A DNA stretch of 64,000 nt from Sediminispirochaeta bajacaliforniensis DSM 16054 (GCF_000378205.1 NZ_KB899421.1:1-64000); one strand, 5' to 3'. Numbered from the stretch's first letter, positions 8,858 to 17,202 are shown. Notes: generated by a model not told the origin, from the sequence alone. Program-made: numbers and translations.

Positions 8858-9202
8858 ATGAAGAGCATCTCCGGAAAGAAACCTTTAGGCCTCTCTCAGT
8901 CACTGATAAGGTTAATCGACTCCTTCAGGATATGGCTTTTCCATTTGATACTTATATTTCTTTTCTTTTTCGTGGCTGGTTCGATTCAGGAGCTTTCCGA
9001 CGACAATCTCTTTCTTTTACTCGAGTGTATTCGCATTGCCGCCTATTTTTATATCGTCTTTACCCTGATCTATCAGGGTATGCTCTTTTTTGTGAGACCC
9101 TGCCGATTTCTTTCACGGATTCGCTCTCTATTCGGGTTGCTTATCGTTCTGCTTGTCTATGTTGGCGAAAGCTATCTCCTGGCCTGGTTTGGCGGAATTT
9201 GA
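8858..9202 (+). CDS. Small integral membrane protein, unknown function
   Basis: A 114-residue protein with three predicted membrane segments (about residues 24-45, 55-77 and 88-112), separated by short basic loops. I do not recognise a family. The start is ATG at 8858, without a Shine-Dalgarno. The stop is two bases before the start of map, so the two genes are probably co-transcribed. Supported by length, hydrophobicity pattern and tight spacing rather than by homology. Confidence 0.7.
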   Translation: MKSISGKKPLGLSQSLIRLIDSFRIWLFHLILIFLFFFVAGSIQELSDDNLFLLLECIRIAAYFYIVFTLIYQGMLFFVRPCRFLSRIRSLFGLLIVLLVYVGESYLLAWFGGI

Positions 9203-9204
9203 GT

Positions 9205-9954
9205 ATGAAAGGGGTGGCTGTTCGAAATCCCTCGGAAATTGCACGATTGCGCCTTGCTTCGAGAATCGTGGGAGAGATTCTCAGCGCTTTGGAGCCCATT
9301 ATGGTCCCGGGCATAAGTACGGGAAAGATTTCGCTCTTCTGTGAGAAGCATTTGAGACGCCTAAACGCTCAATCGGCTTCTTCCCTGCTTGGTTTTCCAG
9401 GAACGGTCTGTACGTCGGTAAATGCAGTCGCCGTACACGGCATTCCTGGTGATCGAATTTTACAGGGGGGGGATATCGTGACAGTCGACCTTTCTCTTGA
9501 AATCGGCGGCTGGTTTGGTGATGGGGCCGTCACCTTCGGCATTGGAAAGGTATCTCCTGAGGTCGGGCGTCTTTTGCGGGTTGCAAAAAAGGCAACTATC
9601 GCTGGAATAACCGCGACACGTCCCGGGCTAGATAGTCTTGAGATTGGAAGGGCCGTGGAACGCTATGTCGATGCAATGGGCATGTCCGTCATTGCCGACT
9701 GTCTGGGCCATGGTATCGGCCGTAGCCTTCACGAACCTCCCGTTATCCCCTTTTGCAGCTATAAAGGAAAGGGCTTCCGTCTTGAAGAAGGGATGGTATT
9801 TACGATTGAACCAGTGGTCACTCTTGCCGCCTCTGGTTTGGTAGAAGCGGGAGACGGCTGGAGCAAGCTCACCTCCACAGGCCTTCCTGCTGCTCAGTGG
9901 GAGCATACCGTTCTCGTGACCCGAAGCGGTTGCGAAGTCTTGACGGTAGGGTAA
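9205..9954 (+). CDS. map: Methionine aminopeptidase, type I
   Basis: A 249-residue pita-bread metalloprotease that removes the initiator Met from new proteins. The metal ligands are in place: the two Asp in VTVDLSLEIGGWFGDGA, the His in GHGIGRSLHEPP, and the Glu in FTIEPV and in the C-terminal QWEHTVLVT. The substrate His appears in AVHGIP. The ATG at 9205 is the natural start; a longer frame upstream overlaps the small membrane gene and is not needed for the fold. This is the short form with no N-terminal SH3 or zinc-finger extension. Confidence 0.93.
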   Translation: MKGVAVRNPSEIARLRLASRIVGEILSALEPIMVPGISTGKISLFCEKHLRRLNAQSASSLLGFPGTVCTSVNAVAVHGIPGDRILQGGDIVTVDLSLEIGGWFGDGAVTFGIGKVSPEVGRLLRVAKKATIAGITATRPGLDSLEIGRAVERYVDAMGMSVIADCLGHGIGRSLHEPPVIPFCSYKGKGFRLEEGMVFTIEPVVTLAASGLVEAGDGWSKLTSTGLPAAQWEHTVLVTRSGCEVLTVG

Positions 9955-10044
9955 CAGCCTTTTCCTTTACGATTTTTGTTTGACTTATGTTAGGATAGGG
10001 TCGATACCATCCTTGCGGTCTCCGATTCCGGACAGTAGCTAATT

Positions 10045-10059
10045 GTTACACTTTGTTAC
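10045..10059 (-). promoter_or_regulatory. Direct repeat GTAAC-N5-GTAAC, candidate response-regulator box
   Basis: On the minus strand GTAAC occurs twice with a 10-bp period (10055-10059 and 10045-10049). This is the layout of OmpR-family binding sites and close to the enterobacterial CpxR box GTAAA-N5-GTAAA. It lies about 80-95 bp before the LTxxQ lipoprotein gene that heads the regulator/kinase operon. The repeat is seen directly; its role is inferred. Confidence 0.45.
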
Positions 10060-10096
10060 CTTGCCGAAATATTCTGGAAACGGTACGGCACTACCA

Positions 10097-10102
10097 TATA
10101 AC
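10097..10102 (+). promoter_or_regulatory. Candidate -10 element (TATAAC) for the Cpx-like operon
   Basis: TATAAC lies 36 bp before the ATG at 10139, with no good -35 at 16-18 bp. A weak -35 is typical of activator-dependent promoters, and the GTAAC repeat would be centred near -57 relative to the predicted start. A TTGACT at 9980 has only a poor partner. Confidence 0.3.
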
Positions 10103-10138
10103 CATCTACCACATATAAGGAAATTGATGGAGGTTTAT

Positions 10139-10582
10139 ATGGCACAAAAAAAATCTCATGGGATCGTATTCCTGTTGGCTACTTTATGCTTGTTGGCTAC
10201 CCTTAGCGGCTGTGCGGGAGTGAGAACATCCAGAATCGAACGCTTCCAGACCAAGAGGGATGATCGCATTGTTTCCAAGATTTCGACCGAGCTTGATTTA
10301 ACTGCTTCGCAAGAAGAACTTTTGGAAGAGGTACGTAGTAATATCGAACAGCTGGTTCAGACTACAACGATTCTGAGTCCGGAAGAGAAGGAATATCTGA
10401 GGGACGCTATAGCTTCCGAAGAACTGGAGATTGATAGCCTTCTGCAGATACGAAAGATTCATGAGGCCGACATTGCCCGTCTGCACGAAGAAATTTTCGG
10501 AGAAATAAAACGCTTTCATGCGGCTCTTAGCCAGGGGCAGAGAGACAAACTTGCGGATATGCTTGTCGAACGAATGAAATGA
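10139..10582 (+). CDS. CpxP/Spy-like LTxxQ lipoprotein
   Basis: A 147-residue lipoprotein: signal peptide with lipobox LSGC (Cys25), then an all-helical periplasmic domain with two LTxxQ-type motifs, LTASQ (54-58) and LSQGQ (130-134), the hallmark of the CpxP/Spy/CnrX-like family. The ATG at 10139 has GGAGG six bases upstream; a longer frame to 10043 has no start of that quality. In enterobacteria CpxP is a soluble periplasmic inhibitor of CpxA and an envelope chaperone; here the protein is lipidated. It is followed 43 bp later by an OmpR-type regulator and a sensor kinase, the cpxP-cpxR-cpxA gene set in one direction. The role as sensor accessory is inference from family and context. Confidence 0.82.
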   Translation: MAQKKSHGIVFLLATLCLLATLSGCAGVRTSRIERFQTKRDDRIVSKISTELDLTASQEELLEEVRSNIEQLVQTTTILSPEEKEYLRDAIASEELEIDSLLQIRKIHEADIARLHEEIFGEIKRFHAALSQGQRDKLADMLVERMK

Positions 10583-10625
10583 TATACAATGAGGATGCAT
10601 AGATAAAACTTGCGTGGGGGCCATA

Positions 10626-11324
10626 GTGGAAGAGCGAGTTCTCCTTCTCGACGACGACCAGAAAATGAATTCGCTGCTCATTCGCTATCTTGAACAGTTT
10701 GGTTTTCGGGTAACTGCGTTTACCCATCCAAAAGAAGCGTTGATGGCCCTTAAAAGTCAGCATTTCGATATCGCAATTCTTGACGTTATGCTTCCTGATA
10801 TGGACGGCTTTGCTGTTTGCAAGAGAATCAGGAAAGAGTGGGACCTCCCGGTTGTTATGCTGACGGCACGAGGGGAACTTTCCGATAAGGTTCTTGGTCT
10901 GGAACTCGGAAGTGATGATTATATGGCCAAGCCCTTTGAGCCTCGTGAACTGGTTGCCCGCATGCGTGCCATTTTACGTCGAAAGCGTTTTGCCGCAAAC
11001 GGCAGGGGATCATCGGTAATTCTACGGGTAGGGTCTGTTACCCTGAATCGTGATACCTATAGTGCTAGCCTTTCAGGACGTCCTTTGAGGCTTACCGGGG
11101 CCGAGTTTCGTCTTCTCGATATCTTTCTGTCGGCTCCCGGTCAGATATTCTCCCGCGATATCCTTATGGACAGGATGAAAGGAGGAGAGCCGGGCCCCTT
11201 CGATCGTTCCATCGACATTCTAGTCAGTCGCCTGCGTGCAAGGCTTGACGATGATCCTGCCGATCCTCGTTTTATCAAGACCATCCGTGGGGCCGGTTAT
11301 CTTTTCATGGAAAATGGTTCATGA
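10626..11324 (+). CDS. OmpR/CpxR-type response regulator
   Basis: A 232-residue two-domain regulator. The receiver domain has the acidic pocket (LLDDDQ), phospho-acceptor Asp53 in ILDVMLPDMDG, the Thr in MLTARG and the Lys in AKPF. The C-terminal winged-helix DNA-binding domain has the family-typical LTGAEFRLLDIF and the closing TIRGAGYLF. I chose GTG at 10626 with GGGGG five bases upstream; a GTG at 10614 is in frame but lacks a ribosome site. It overlaps the kinase gene by ATGA. A plausible target is the GTAAC repeat at 10045-10059. Confidence 0.93.
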   Translation: MEERVLLLDDDQKMNSLLIRYLEQFGFRVTAFTHPKEALMALKSQHFDIAILDVMLPDMDGFAVCKRIRKEWDLPVVMLTARGELSDKVLGLELGSDDYMAKPFEPRELVARMRAILRRKRFAANGRGSSVILRVGSVTLNRDTYSASLSGRPLRLTGAEFRLLDIFLSAPGQIFSRDILMDRMKGGEPGPFDRSIDILVSRLRARLDDDPADPRFIKTIRGAGYLFMENGS

Positions 11325-12622
11325 ATCTGATTCACTCATTTCGCGGCAAACTCTATCTGACGATTCTGTTTTCCGCTCTTTTGATGATGTTTTCCATTCT
11401 CCTCTTTTTTGGGGTTCAATATCGTTTTCAGGCAAAAGCCGATAACGCTTCGGCGCTTGTTTCCTTTTATCGCCGCAATATTGCCGATATGGGTGCGCGA
11501 CCCAATAAAGAAATGGGAATGGCTCTTTCTAAGCGTTTGGGTATCGATATCATTTTTTTTGCTGATGATGGCTATCAATGGGAGAGCACTGCTGATCAAG
11601 AAGTGATTCGCTTTGCGGAAATAACCATGCACAATAGGAAAGGGGATAATAGAGGCCTTTTCAAGGGAAAACTGTATGTGGGGTTGAAGGACACCCGTGG
11701 ATACTTTTTCTTTTATGGCAATCTTTTGTTTAATCTGGAGAGACTTCGCATCTTTCTCGGAATCTTACTCATAGTAGGGCTTTTTTCCTACCTAATCGTT
11801 TTTCTGCTTCTTAGAATATTTCTTTTTCCGCTTAAGGAACTTGAACAAGGAGTTGGCGCTCTTAAGAGCGGTGACCTTTCGTATAGAATCAGAGTCATTG
11901 GAGAAGATGAAATTGGTGAATTGTCCGCAGCATTTAATCACATGGCCGACCAAATTCAGAAGATGCTTTCCGATAAAGAACAGCTGTTGTTGGATGTCAG
12001 CCATGAGTTGAAAACGCCTATCGCACGTATGAAAGTCGGGCTCGAATTTCTAAAAGACGAAGAACTTCGTAACAGCTTTCGTGACGACCTCGATGAGTTG
12101 GATATTAAGGTTAAAGAACTACTCAACACGGCACGATTGGATACCCCTTATGGAACACCTCAAAAAAAGCGAGTCGATATTGTTAATTTTTTAGAAACCA
12201 TAGTCGCGGGATTTCCAAAAGAGAGCCCGGGTATTCTATTCCGTCCAGGTGATCAGCCGCCGCTCTTCGCGGCAATCGATCCCGATCTTTTTCAAACAGC
12301 CTGTACAAATATTCTGGAAAATGCACTTCGCTACTCGTCCTCCGCTTCTTCTCCCGTTGAAGTTTCATGCCGAAAAAGGCGAGAAGAAATCATCATTGAA
12401 TTCCTCGACCATGGCCCCGGTATACCCGAGAACGATATAGATCGGGTTTTTGAACCCTTTTATCGTGTCGATTCATCCAGGGATAAGCGGACAGGCGGCT
12501 TTGGCTTAGGCCTTTATCTTGTCAGAAAAATCGTTATTGCACACGACGGGTTTGTCGAACTGGAAAGTGGGGTGGGTAAGGGGACGCTGGTTCGCATTAG
12601 GATATCGCAGATAAGTCGTTGA
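11321..12622 (+). CDS. Sensor histidine kinase (CpxA-like architecture)
   Basis: A 433-residue membrane kinase. It has TM1 (about 9-31), a periplasmic domain of about 105 residues, TM2 (about 142-170), HAMP (about 170-220), HisKA with phospho-acceptor His228 in VSHELKTP, and an HATPase domain with N box (NILENALRYS), G1 (DHGPGIPE), F box (FEPFYR) and G2 (GGFGLGLYLV). The arrangement matches CpxA/EnvZ-type sensors. The start overlaps the regulator stop, so production is coupled. The signal is unknown; the upstream LTxxQ lipoprotein is the obvious candidate for a modulator. Confidence 0.93.
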   Translation: MNLIHSFRGKLYLTILFSALLMMFSILLFFGVQYRFQAKADNASALVSFYRRNIADMGARPNKEMGMALSKRLGIDIIFFADDGYQWESTADQEVIRFAEITMHNRKGDNRGLFKGKLYVGLKDTRGYFFFYGNLLFNLERLRIFLGILLIVGLFSYLIVFLLLRIFLFPLKELEQGVGALKSGDLSYRIRVIGEDEIGELSAAFNHMADQIQKMLSDKEQLLLDVSHELKTPIARMKVGLEFLKDEELRNSFRDDLDELDIKVKELLNTARLDTPYGTPQKKRVDIVNFLETIVAGFPKESPGILFRPGDQPPLFAAIDPDLFQTACTNILENALRYSSSASSPVEVSCRKRREEIIIEFLDHGPGIPENDIDRVFEPFYRVDSSRDKRTGGFGLGLYLVRKIVIAHDGFVELESGVGKGTLVRIRISQISR

Positions 12623-12692
12623 TAAGCGAACTTGACAAAGAGGAGGAAATTCTCTAAAGGGAGATATCAGAAACATCGGTACGGAGGATGCC

Positions 12693-13130
12693 TTGTCTAT
12701 CCAAAGAAAAATCATTGTGGATTACATAAAGGCAGGATCTTTGGCAATTTTGACAGGTTCGATTTATGCCGTTGCCATCAAATTTCGCATTGTCCTCCTT
12801 CTTCTCTGTATGCCCGATATGCAAGTCGCATCGCCGGAACCGGAAAACGAACGGCTTCTCCTTGTTTTGTTTGGTGCCATTCTTGCAGGCATTGGTAAAT
12901 CATTAGCGTTCATGAATAGAGGCTCAACCGGTGACGAGGATATCGCAAGTGTTTATGTTTCGGAGAAGTTGAGAAAACCAGTTGGTAAGATCAGTATTAT
13001 CGCTGGCAGTATCTCTACTGTGTATGGAGTGGTTCTCAACTATATAAAGGTCCAGGACCCAGCGATCGTCGTAAATACACTATACAAAAAGCAATGGGAT
13101 ACTATTGCTATAAAGCCGAAGAGAGGATAG
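12693..13130 (+). CDS. Small membrane protein, unknown function
   Basis: A 145-residue protein with likely membrane segments near residues 13-40, 54-72 and 95-115. It starts at TTG 12693 with GGAGG five bases upstream; an ATG overlaps the ribosome site too closely to be used. I do not recognise it. It begins a run of envelope genes of unknown function behind the Cpx-like kinase and could be read through from that operon, as no terminator is visible between them. Confidence 0.62.
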   Translation: MSIQRKIIVDYIKAGSLAILTGSIYAVAIKFRIVLLLLCMPDMQVASPEPENERLLLVLFGAILAGIGKSLAFMNRGSTGDEDIASVYVSEKLRKPVGKISIIAGSISTVYGVVLNYIKVQDPAIVVNTLYKKQWDTIAIKPKRG

Positions 13131-13161
13131 CGTGTAAGCTATTGAGAAAGAGGCTTTTGTC

Positions 13162-13365
13162 ATGAAGATAGTACTTTTCATTTTACTTGTATTTGTTATA
13201 ACTACATCTTTTTCCTGTAGTGTCTTCAAGGAAGAAGATGATGATTCGAACATACTATTAATGTCTATGGGGAAAGTATCGCCGGAAAGAGGCTCTGTTT
13301 CTGTACCTCAGATTTCATCTGCCGCGTCATCCGATACAGCAGAGAAAAGAATACAGTTTTTTTGA
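13162..13365 (+). CDS. Small putative lipoprotein
   Basis: A 67-residue product with an N-terminal hydrophobic segment ending in a lipobox-like TSFSC, followed by an acidic EEDDDS stretch, which often favours outer-membrane placement in diderms. The ATG at 13162 has GAGG at a suitable distance. No family recognised. It lies 31 bp behind the membrane-protein gene and 45 bp before the DUF4421-like gene. Confidence 0.6.
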   Translation: MKIVLFILLVFVITTSFSCSVFKEEDDDSNILLMSMGKVSPERGSVSVPQISSAASSDTAEKRIQFF

Positions 13366-13410
13366 TGACGCTCTTGTGCCTGCTAAAAAGGAAAGGAACA
13401 GAGGCATAGT

Positions 13411-14319
13411 TTGCTACACCGAAAGAAATATTATCTCATAGCAATGTTTTTCCTTGTTTTTGTATCTCTTTATGGATTTAGTGAGGCGAGGGATCCTTCT
13501 TATATTGGGGATTATGAACAGCGAGTGACCTTATATGGAAAGATGTATCAGAATCTACTCGAACTATCAATCGAGGGAAATGATGATCTTTCTTACAATG
13601 CCAACAATCCAGCTGGCTTAGGCGTTGGAATTTCTTGCAGGGATTATCGTCTCAGTTTGGAGTTTTGCCATGATATTGGCGTTACAGCGGACAAAGAATA
13701 TCCAAAGACCCAAATTTTTGACTTGCAAGTTCATAAATATACCGATCATTTTATTTTTGATATTCTCTTTCAGCAGTACAAAGGTTTTTATCGGGACGAT
13801 GGAACAACTCTCTTCACCTATCCAGGCCTTTCCCTATTTTTAACGGGGGTAACGGGACAGTATGTTTTTAATTCCAAATACTTTTCGAGTCGTGCAGCAT
13901 ATGCATTGACCGAAAAGCAGTTAAAATCTGCCGGAACGTTTCTATTAGGCTCCAGCTTCTATTATTATTCAGTAAATACAGATGAAATTCATGATGATAT
14001 CCTCCATTCCGTACAAGGCTTCCAGTGTGGCGTGAATGCCGGCTATGCCTATAACTGGGTTGTGAGAAAAAAGTGGTTGATTAATCTGTCGTTATCAATC
14101 GGGGTCGATATAAATAATAGCAGTATTGATACATTTTTTGATCACAATCTTAGAATAGCACCTCTCGTTTTACCCAAGTTTTCATGCTCGTATAATAAGG
14201 AGTCATGGTCTTTGGGAATGGTTTTTATAGCAAATACAATTACCGCGATTATGGAAGAGGATGCAGATCTCGAGCTCGATAGTGGCAGGTTAAACGTGGT
14301 TTTCCTGAAACGGCTATAG
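13411..14319 (+). CDS. DUF4421-like outer-membrane protein
   Basis: A 302-residue exported protein with a signal peptide (about 1-26) and alternating beta strands rich in aromatic residues, consistent with a beta barrel. The segments SYNANNPAGLGVGIS, dKeypKTqiFDLQvhkY and QQYKGFYRDD match what I know of DUF4421, a family in Bacteroidetes and spirochaetes. The start is TTG 13411 behind GAGG. The gene is visibly more AT-rich than neighbouring core genes. Function unknown. Confidence 0.68.
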   Translation: MLHRKKYYLIAMFFLVFVSLYGFSEARDPSYIGDYEQRVTLYGKMYQNLLELSIEGNDDLSYNANNPAGLGVGISCRDYRLSLEFCHDIGVTADKEYPKTQIFDLQVHKYTDHFIFDILFQQYKGFYRDDGTTLFTYPGLSLFLTGVTGQYVFNSKYFSSRAAYALTEKQLKSAGTFLLGSSFYYYSVNTDEIHDDILHSVQGFQCGVNAGYAYNWVVRKKWLINLSLSIGVDINNSSIDTFFDHNLRIAPLVLPKFSCSYNKESWSLGMVFIANTITAIMEEDADLELDSGRLNVVFLKRL

Positions 14320-14321
14320 CT

Positions 14322-14350
14322 GGGCCCCTATTATGCCCTTTTTGTTTTGT
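14322..14350 (+). terminator. Weak candidate terminator
   Basis: A short GGGC/GCCC stem (14322-14325 with 14335-14338) is followed by TTTTTGTTTTG. The stem is only 4 bp, so this is a weak call. Confidence 0.3.
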
Positions 14351-14449
14351 TTTTCTTCAAAAAATATGATACTATTTTGATAAGGTATTTGCTTGTTGTT
14401 TGCTGTTTGTCGCCTTAGTAAGCAATGGATCGCAATAAGGAGTAACGAT

Positions 14450-15379
14450 TTGGCTGCTATATCACGAATTTACGTTATAGGATCCGGTTCCATGGGAATG
14501 CCTCTTGCGGCGTTTTTATCCGCAAATAACATACAGGTGACTGCAGTCCGCACGAGTGTAGAGGGGATCCCGCCGACTAACGAGAGTGTCACAGTCGAAT
14601 TATCGGCCGGAAAATCCCTTCAGGCGAACGTCAAAATGGTTTCATTATCTGAGATCGAAAGCGTTGATGAAGGATTTCTTCTCCTCACTGCGAAGGCCAC
14701 AGCAAATAGCAGTATCGCTGATTCATTGAAAACAAAATTTTCAAAGCTCCCAATAGTCGTGATGCAAAACGGAATTGGCGTAGAACAAGCATATATCGAT
14801 GCAGGTTTTCCGAAAATTTATCGTTGTGTACTATATGCAACTGGCCAAACCATTCAAAAATATCATTACCGATTTCGCGAAGTTTCAGAGTCTCCGATAG
14901 GTATCGTAAAGGGGGATACTGGGGAAGCACAGGCTATTATCGATCAAATCTCAACACCGACTTTTCGCTTTCGCTACGTCGAAAGCATTGACAGAGAGGC
15001 TTGGAAAAAGGCAATTATAAATGCGGCTTTTAATTCGATCTGCCCACTAATTAATGTTGATAACGGTATTTTCCACCGAGATGAGCACGTCGCAATGATT
15101 GCCGAAGCAATCATCGACGAAGCGAGCTCGGTTGCTGCAAAAATCGGAATTCGATTTAAGGAAAGAGAATTGTTCGATCAATTACTGCTCATCAGCCAGC
15201 GTTCCGATGGACAACTCATTTCAACACTTCAGGATATTAACAATGGGCGGGAGACAGAAATAGAGTTCCTAAATCTGGCGATTGCACGAATCGGAAATGA
15301 AATGTCTCCTCCGATCGACGCACGAGTCACACGTATTTTAGGAGAGATGATTTTAGCAAAATCTAAAAGTACTATTTGA
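14450..15379 (+). CDS. Ketopantoate reductase (ApbA/PanE) family protein
   Basis: A 309-residue NADP-dependent 2-dehydropantoate 2-reductase-like enzyme. It has an N-terminal Rossmann fold with IGSGSMGMPLA, then VVMQNGIGVE, and the C-terminal helical block REAWKKAIINAAFNSICPL carrying the conserved Lys and Asn residues of the family. I start it at TTG 14450, seven bases after AAGGAG; the frame runs 19 codons further upstream without a ribosome site. Members of this family also reduce other 2-oxo acids, and with no pantothenate genes nearby the substrate stays open. Confidence 0.82.
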   Translation: MAAISRIYVIGSGSMGMPLAAFLSANNIQVTAVRTSVEGIPPTNESVTVELSAGKSLQANVKMVSLSEIESVDEGFLLLTAKATANSSIADSLKTKFSKLPIVVMQNGIGVEQAYIDAGFPKIYRCVLYATGQTIQKYHYRFREVSESPIGIVKGDTGEAQAIIDQISTPTFRFRYVESIDREAWKKAIINAAFNSICPLINVDNGIFHRDEHVAMIAEAIIDEASSVAAKIGIRFKERELFDQLLLISQRSDGQLISTLQDINNGRETEIEFLNLAIARIGNEMSPPIDARVTRILGEMILAKSKSTI

Positions 15380-15384
15380 AAGGT

Positions 15385-15444
15385 ATGTCATGAAAAAAAT
15401 GACATGCAGGCAAAAAAGCAAGTATTTTGCCTGCAACATGACAT
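15385..15444 (+). repeat. Nested inverted repeats with alternative pairings
   Basis: A 10-bp stem (GCAGGCAAAA 15406-15415 with 15425-15434) is nested inside ATGTCATG (15385-15392) and CATGACAT (15437-15444). The left arm can pair instead with ATGACAT directly before the inner stem. It sits just behind the PanE-family stop. No T run follows, so it may be a factor-dependent terminator or an RNA stabiliser. Confidence 0.45.
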
Positions 15445-15563
15445 CTGTATCACCAGGATTCTGAACACTATAAAACTTTTACATATATTACAAAGCGCTT
15501 CATATTTCCTTCATCTTTCACAATTAACCTTTTCTTAATTGATTTCAACAAGGAGAAATGCCT

Positions 15564-15677
15564 ATGTCAATTCCAATTAAGAAAAAAAGGCTGGTAAAGT
15601 TGTCACTTGAGACAGGTTTGATGTTTTTTACACTTATCGTTCTGATAGTAAGTTGTTCGCATACCGAACGATCCTGA
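15564..15677 (+). CDS. 37-residue lipoprotein signal peptide, probably a truncated gene
   Basis: Starts at ATG 15564 with AAGGAG eight bases upstream and encodes a basic N-terminus, a hydrophobic stretch and the lipobox LIVSC, then stops after only HTERS. A perfect expression start with almost no mature protein suggests the 5' end of a broken lipoprotein gene, although a tiny lipoprotein cannot be excluded. The following 340 bp on this strand hold no convincing continuation. Confidence 0.5.
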   Translation: MSIPIKKKRLVKLSLETGLMFFTLIVLIVSCSHTERS

Positions 15678-15947
15678 CCGGTCGTCCTGGAGGGTGGTCC
15701 CGGTGGTGGACCATAAGGAGTTTCTTATGAAGGAGTAATATTCAGTGGAATGAATGCTATTATGTTTTGAAAGAGGCTTGTATGACATTTTAAATCCTGT
15801 TTTCACGTTATAGTTGCGCTGGAGCGCTACGAATTTCGGCTTATATAAACCCCCTTTTAAAATTATCTTTGCCAGCTGTGAATCCACATCAGTCATATAT
15901 CCAACCAATTGACCTTTTAATGCACTGACGGACAAGGAATCATGCAC
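15603..15947 (-). pseudogene. Possible HIRAN-like domain remnant
   Basis: The minus-strand frame (GTG at 15947) reads HDSLSVSALKGQLVGYMTD followed by VDSQLAKIILKGGLYKPKFVAL. This resembles the second half of HIRAN domains, where small D-containing and hydrophobic positions lead into vGY, then LA.ll..G. The N-terminal strand of the domain is missing, there is no ribosome site, and the frame overlaps the truncated lipoprotein on the other strand. Region 15678-16017 otherwise holds nothing I can assign. Treat as a weak remnant call. Confidence 0.25.
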
Positions 15948-16017
15948 GGATTGGCAAGACAGTCCAATTTTGAAAATCCTATAATGAGCTATCTATAATT
16001 TTAAGGAGGATCATAAA

Positions 16018-17202
16018 TTGGTTCGTAAAAATTATCTGTTTTTTTTAATAATTCCACTGCTTGTTATTATAGGATGCAAGAATCCCACTGGAAATGATAC
16101 GGACACAGCCGAGTCATTATGGTATAAAGTAAGTGCAGCCAACGGAAGCACCGAAGATATGTTTGGATTCTCCGTGGATATCGAGGGAGACTATGCGGTA
16201 GTAGGGGCTAGGGGATATGACCATTACGCCGGAACGGCCTATGTATTCCATAAAACCGGTCCAAACAGCTGGGACAATGGAACCCAGCTGGAGTTTACGG
16301 GGTTTGACAATGGCTTCGGCTGGTCGGTCTCCATCAGCGGTGATTATGTCTTGGTGGGTTGCCGATATGGCAATCACAATATAGGCGAGGCCTATATATA
16401 TCAAAGGACTGGTACAAACAGCTGGGGCAACAGACAGGTTCTTAATCCAAGTGATGCTACGTCAAAAATCAACTTTGGGCTTTCTGTCTCTCTGGACGGA
16501 GACTATGCCGCCATTGGCACATACACTGGTGAATCCGTCTATGTGTATAAGAAAGGGAGCAATGGATGGAGCAATCCCAGTGAAACAATCCTGAAATCAA
16601 CCAAATCGAGAGCTGAGAAATTTGGTTACTCAATTTCTCTTGATGGAGATACTCTTGCTATAGGTGCTTATGAGAACGATCTCGTAGGAGCGTATGTATA
16701 TGAAAGGTATGGGGACAATGCCTGGGGAAATATATATGTTATAGCTGTCCCCGAGAAAAGCAATAATCGTGATTTCGGTATAAGTGTTGCTGTGGACGAT
16801 GGGTATCTGATCGTTGGGGACACCGCCTTTGGCGACCAGGGCCAGGGAGCGGCATTCGTATACGAACGGTCCAGCGGCGGTAACATCTGGGAAAAACCTG
16901 CTAAGCTGACCGCCCCGGACGGTGCGCCCGGTGATAATTTCGGAACTGTGGCCATCAGCGGCGACACCATTCTGGTGGGAGCTGAAAACGCAGTCATCGG
17001 TGGCAATAGTTCTCAGGGAGCTGTCTATAGGTACAGTAGAACCGGAAGCAACACTTGGGATTTTGCCAAAAAACTCGCAGACAGCAACGGATCGGAAAAG
17101 GATTATTACTACAAAGCCGCACTGGATAACACAGCTCTGATCATTGGAGCATGGGGTGCAGAGAACTACAAAGGGTCAGCTTCCATCTATCGATATAAGT
17201 AA
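16018..17202 (+). CDS. FG-GAP repeat lipoprotein, seven-bladed beta-propeller
   Basis: A 394-residue lipoprotein: TTG start at 16018 with a perfect AAGGAGG eight bases upstream, a signal peptide with lipobox IIGC (Cys20), then seven repeats of about 50 residues each with the core FG.SV...GDy..vGa and a following GaaYvy strand. The blades begin FGFSVDIEGD, FGWSVSISGD, FGLSVSLDGD, FGYSISLDGD, FGISVAVDDG, FGTVAISGD and a degenerate YYYKAALDN. Seven blades would close an integrin-like propeller on the cell surface or in the periplasm. Such propellers bind proteins or glycans; the ligand is unknown. A decayed FGE-like gene follows. Confidence 0.85.
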   Translation: MVRKNYLFFLIIPLLVIIGCKNPTGNDTDTAESLWYKVSAANGSTEDMFGFSVDIEGDYAVVGARGYDHYAGTAYVFHKTGPNSWDNGTQLEFTGFDNGFGWSVSISGDYVLVGCRYGNHNIGEAYIYQRTGTNSWGNRQVLNPSDATSKINFGLSVSLDGDYAAIGTYTGESVYVYKKGSNGWSNPSETILKSTKSRAEKFGYSISLDGDTLAIGAYENDLVGAYVYERYGDNAWGNIYVIAVPEKSNNRDFGISVAVDDGYLIVGDTAFGDQGQGAAFVYERSSGGNIWEKPAKLTAPDGAPGDNFGTVAISGDTILVGAENAVIGGNSSQGAVYRYSRTGSNTWDFAKKLADSNGSEKDYYYKAALDNTALIIGAWGAENYKGSASIYRYK

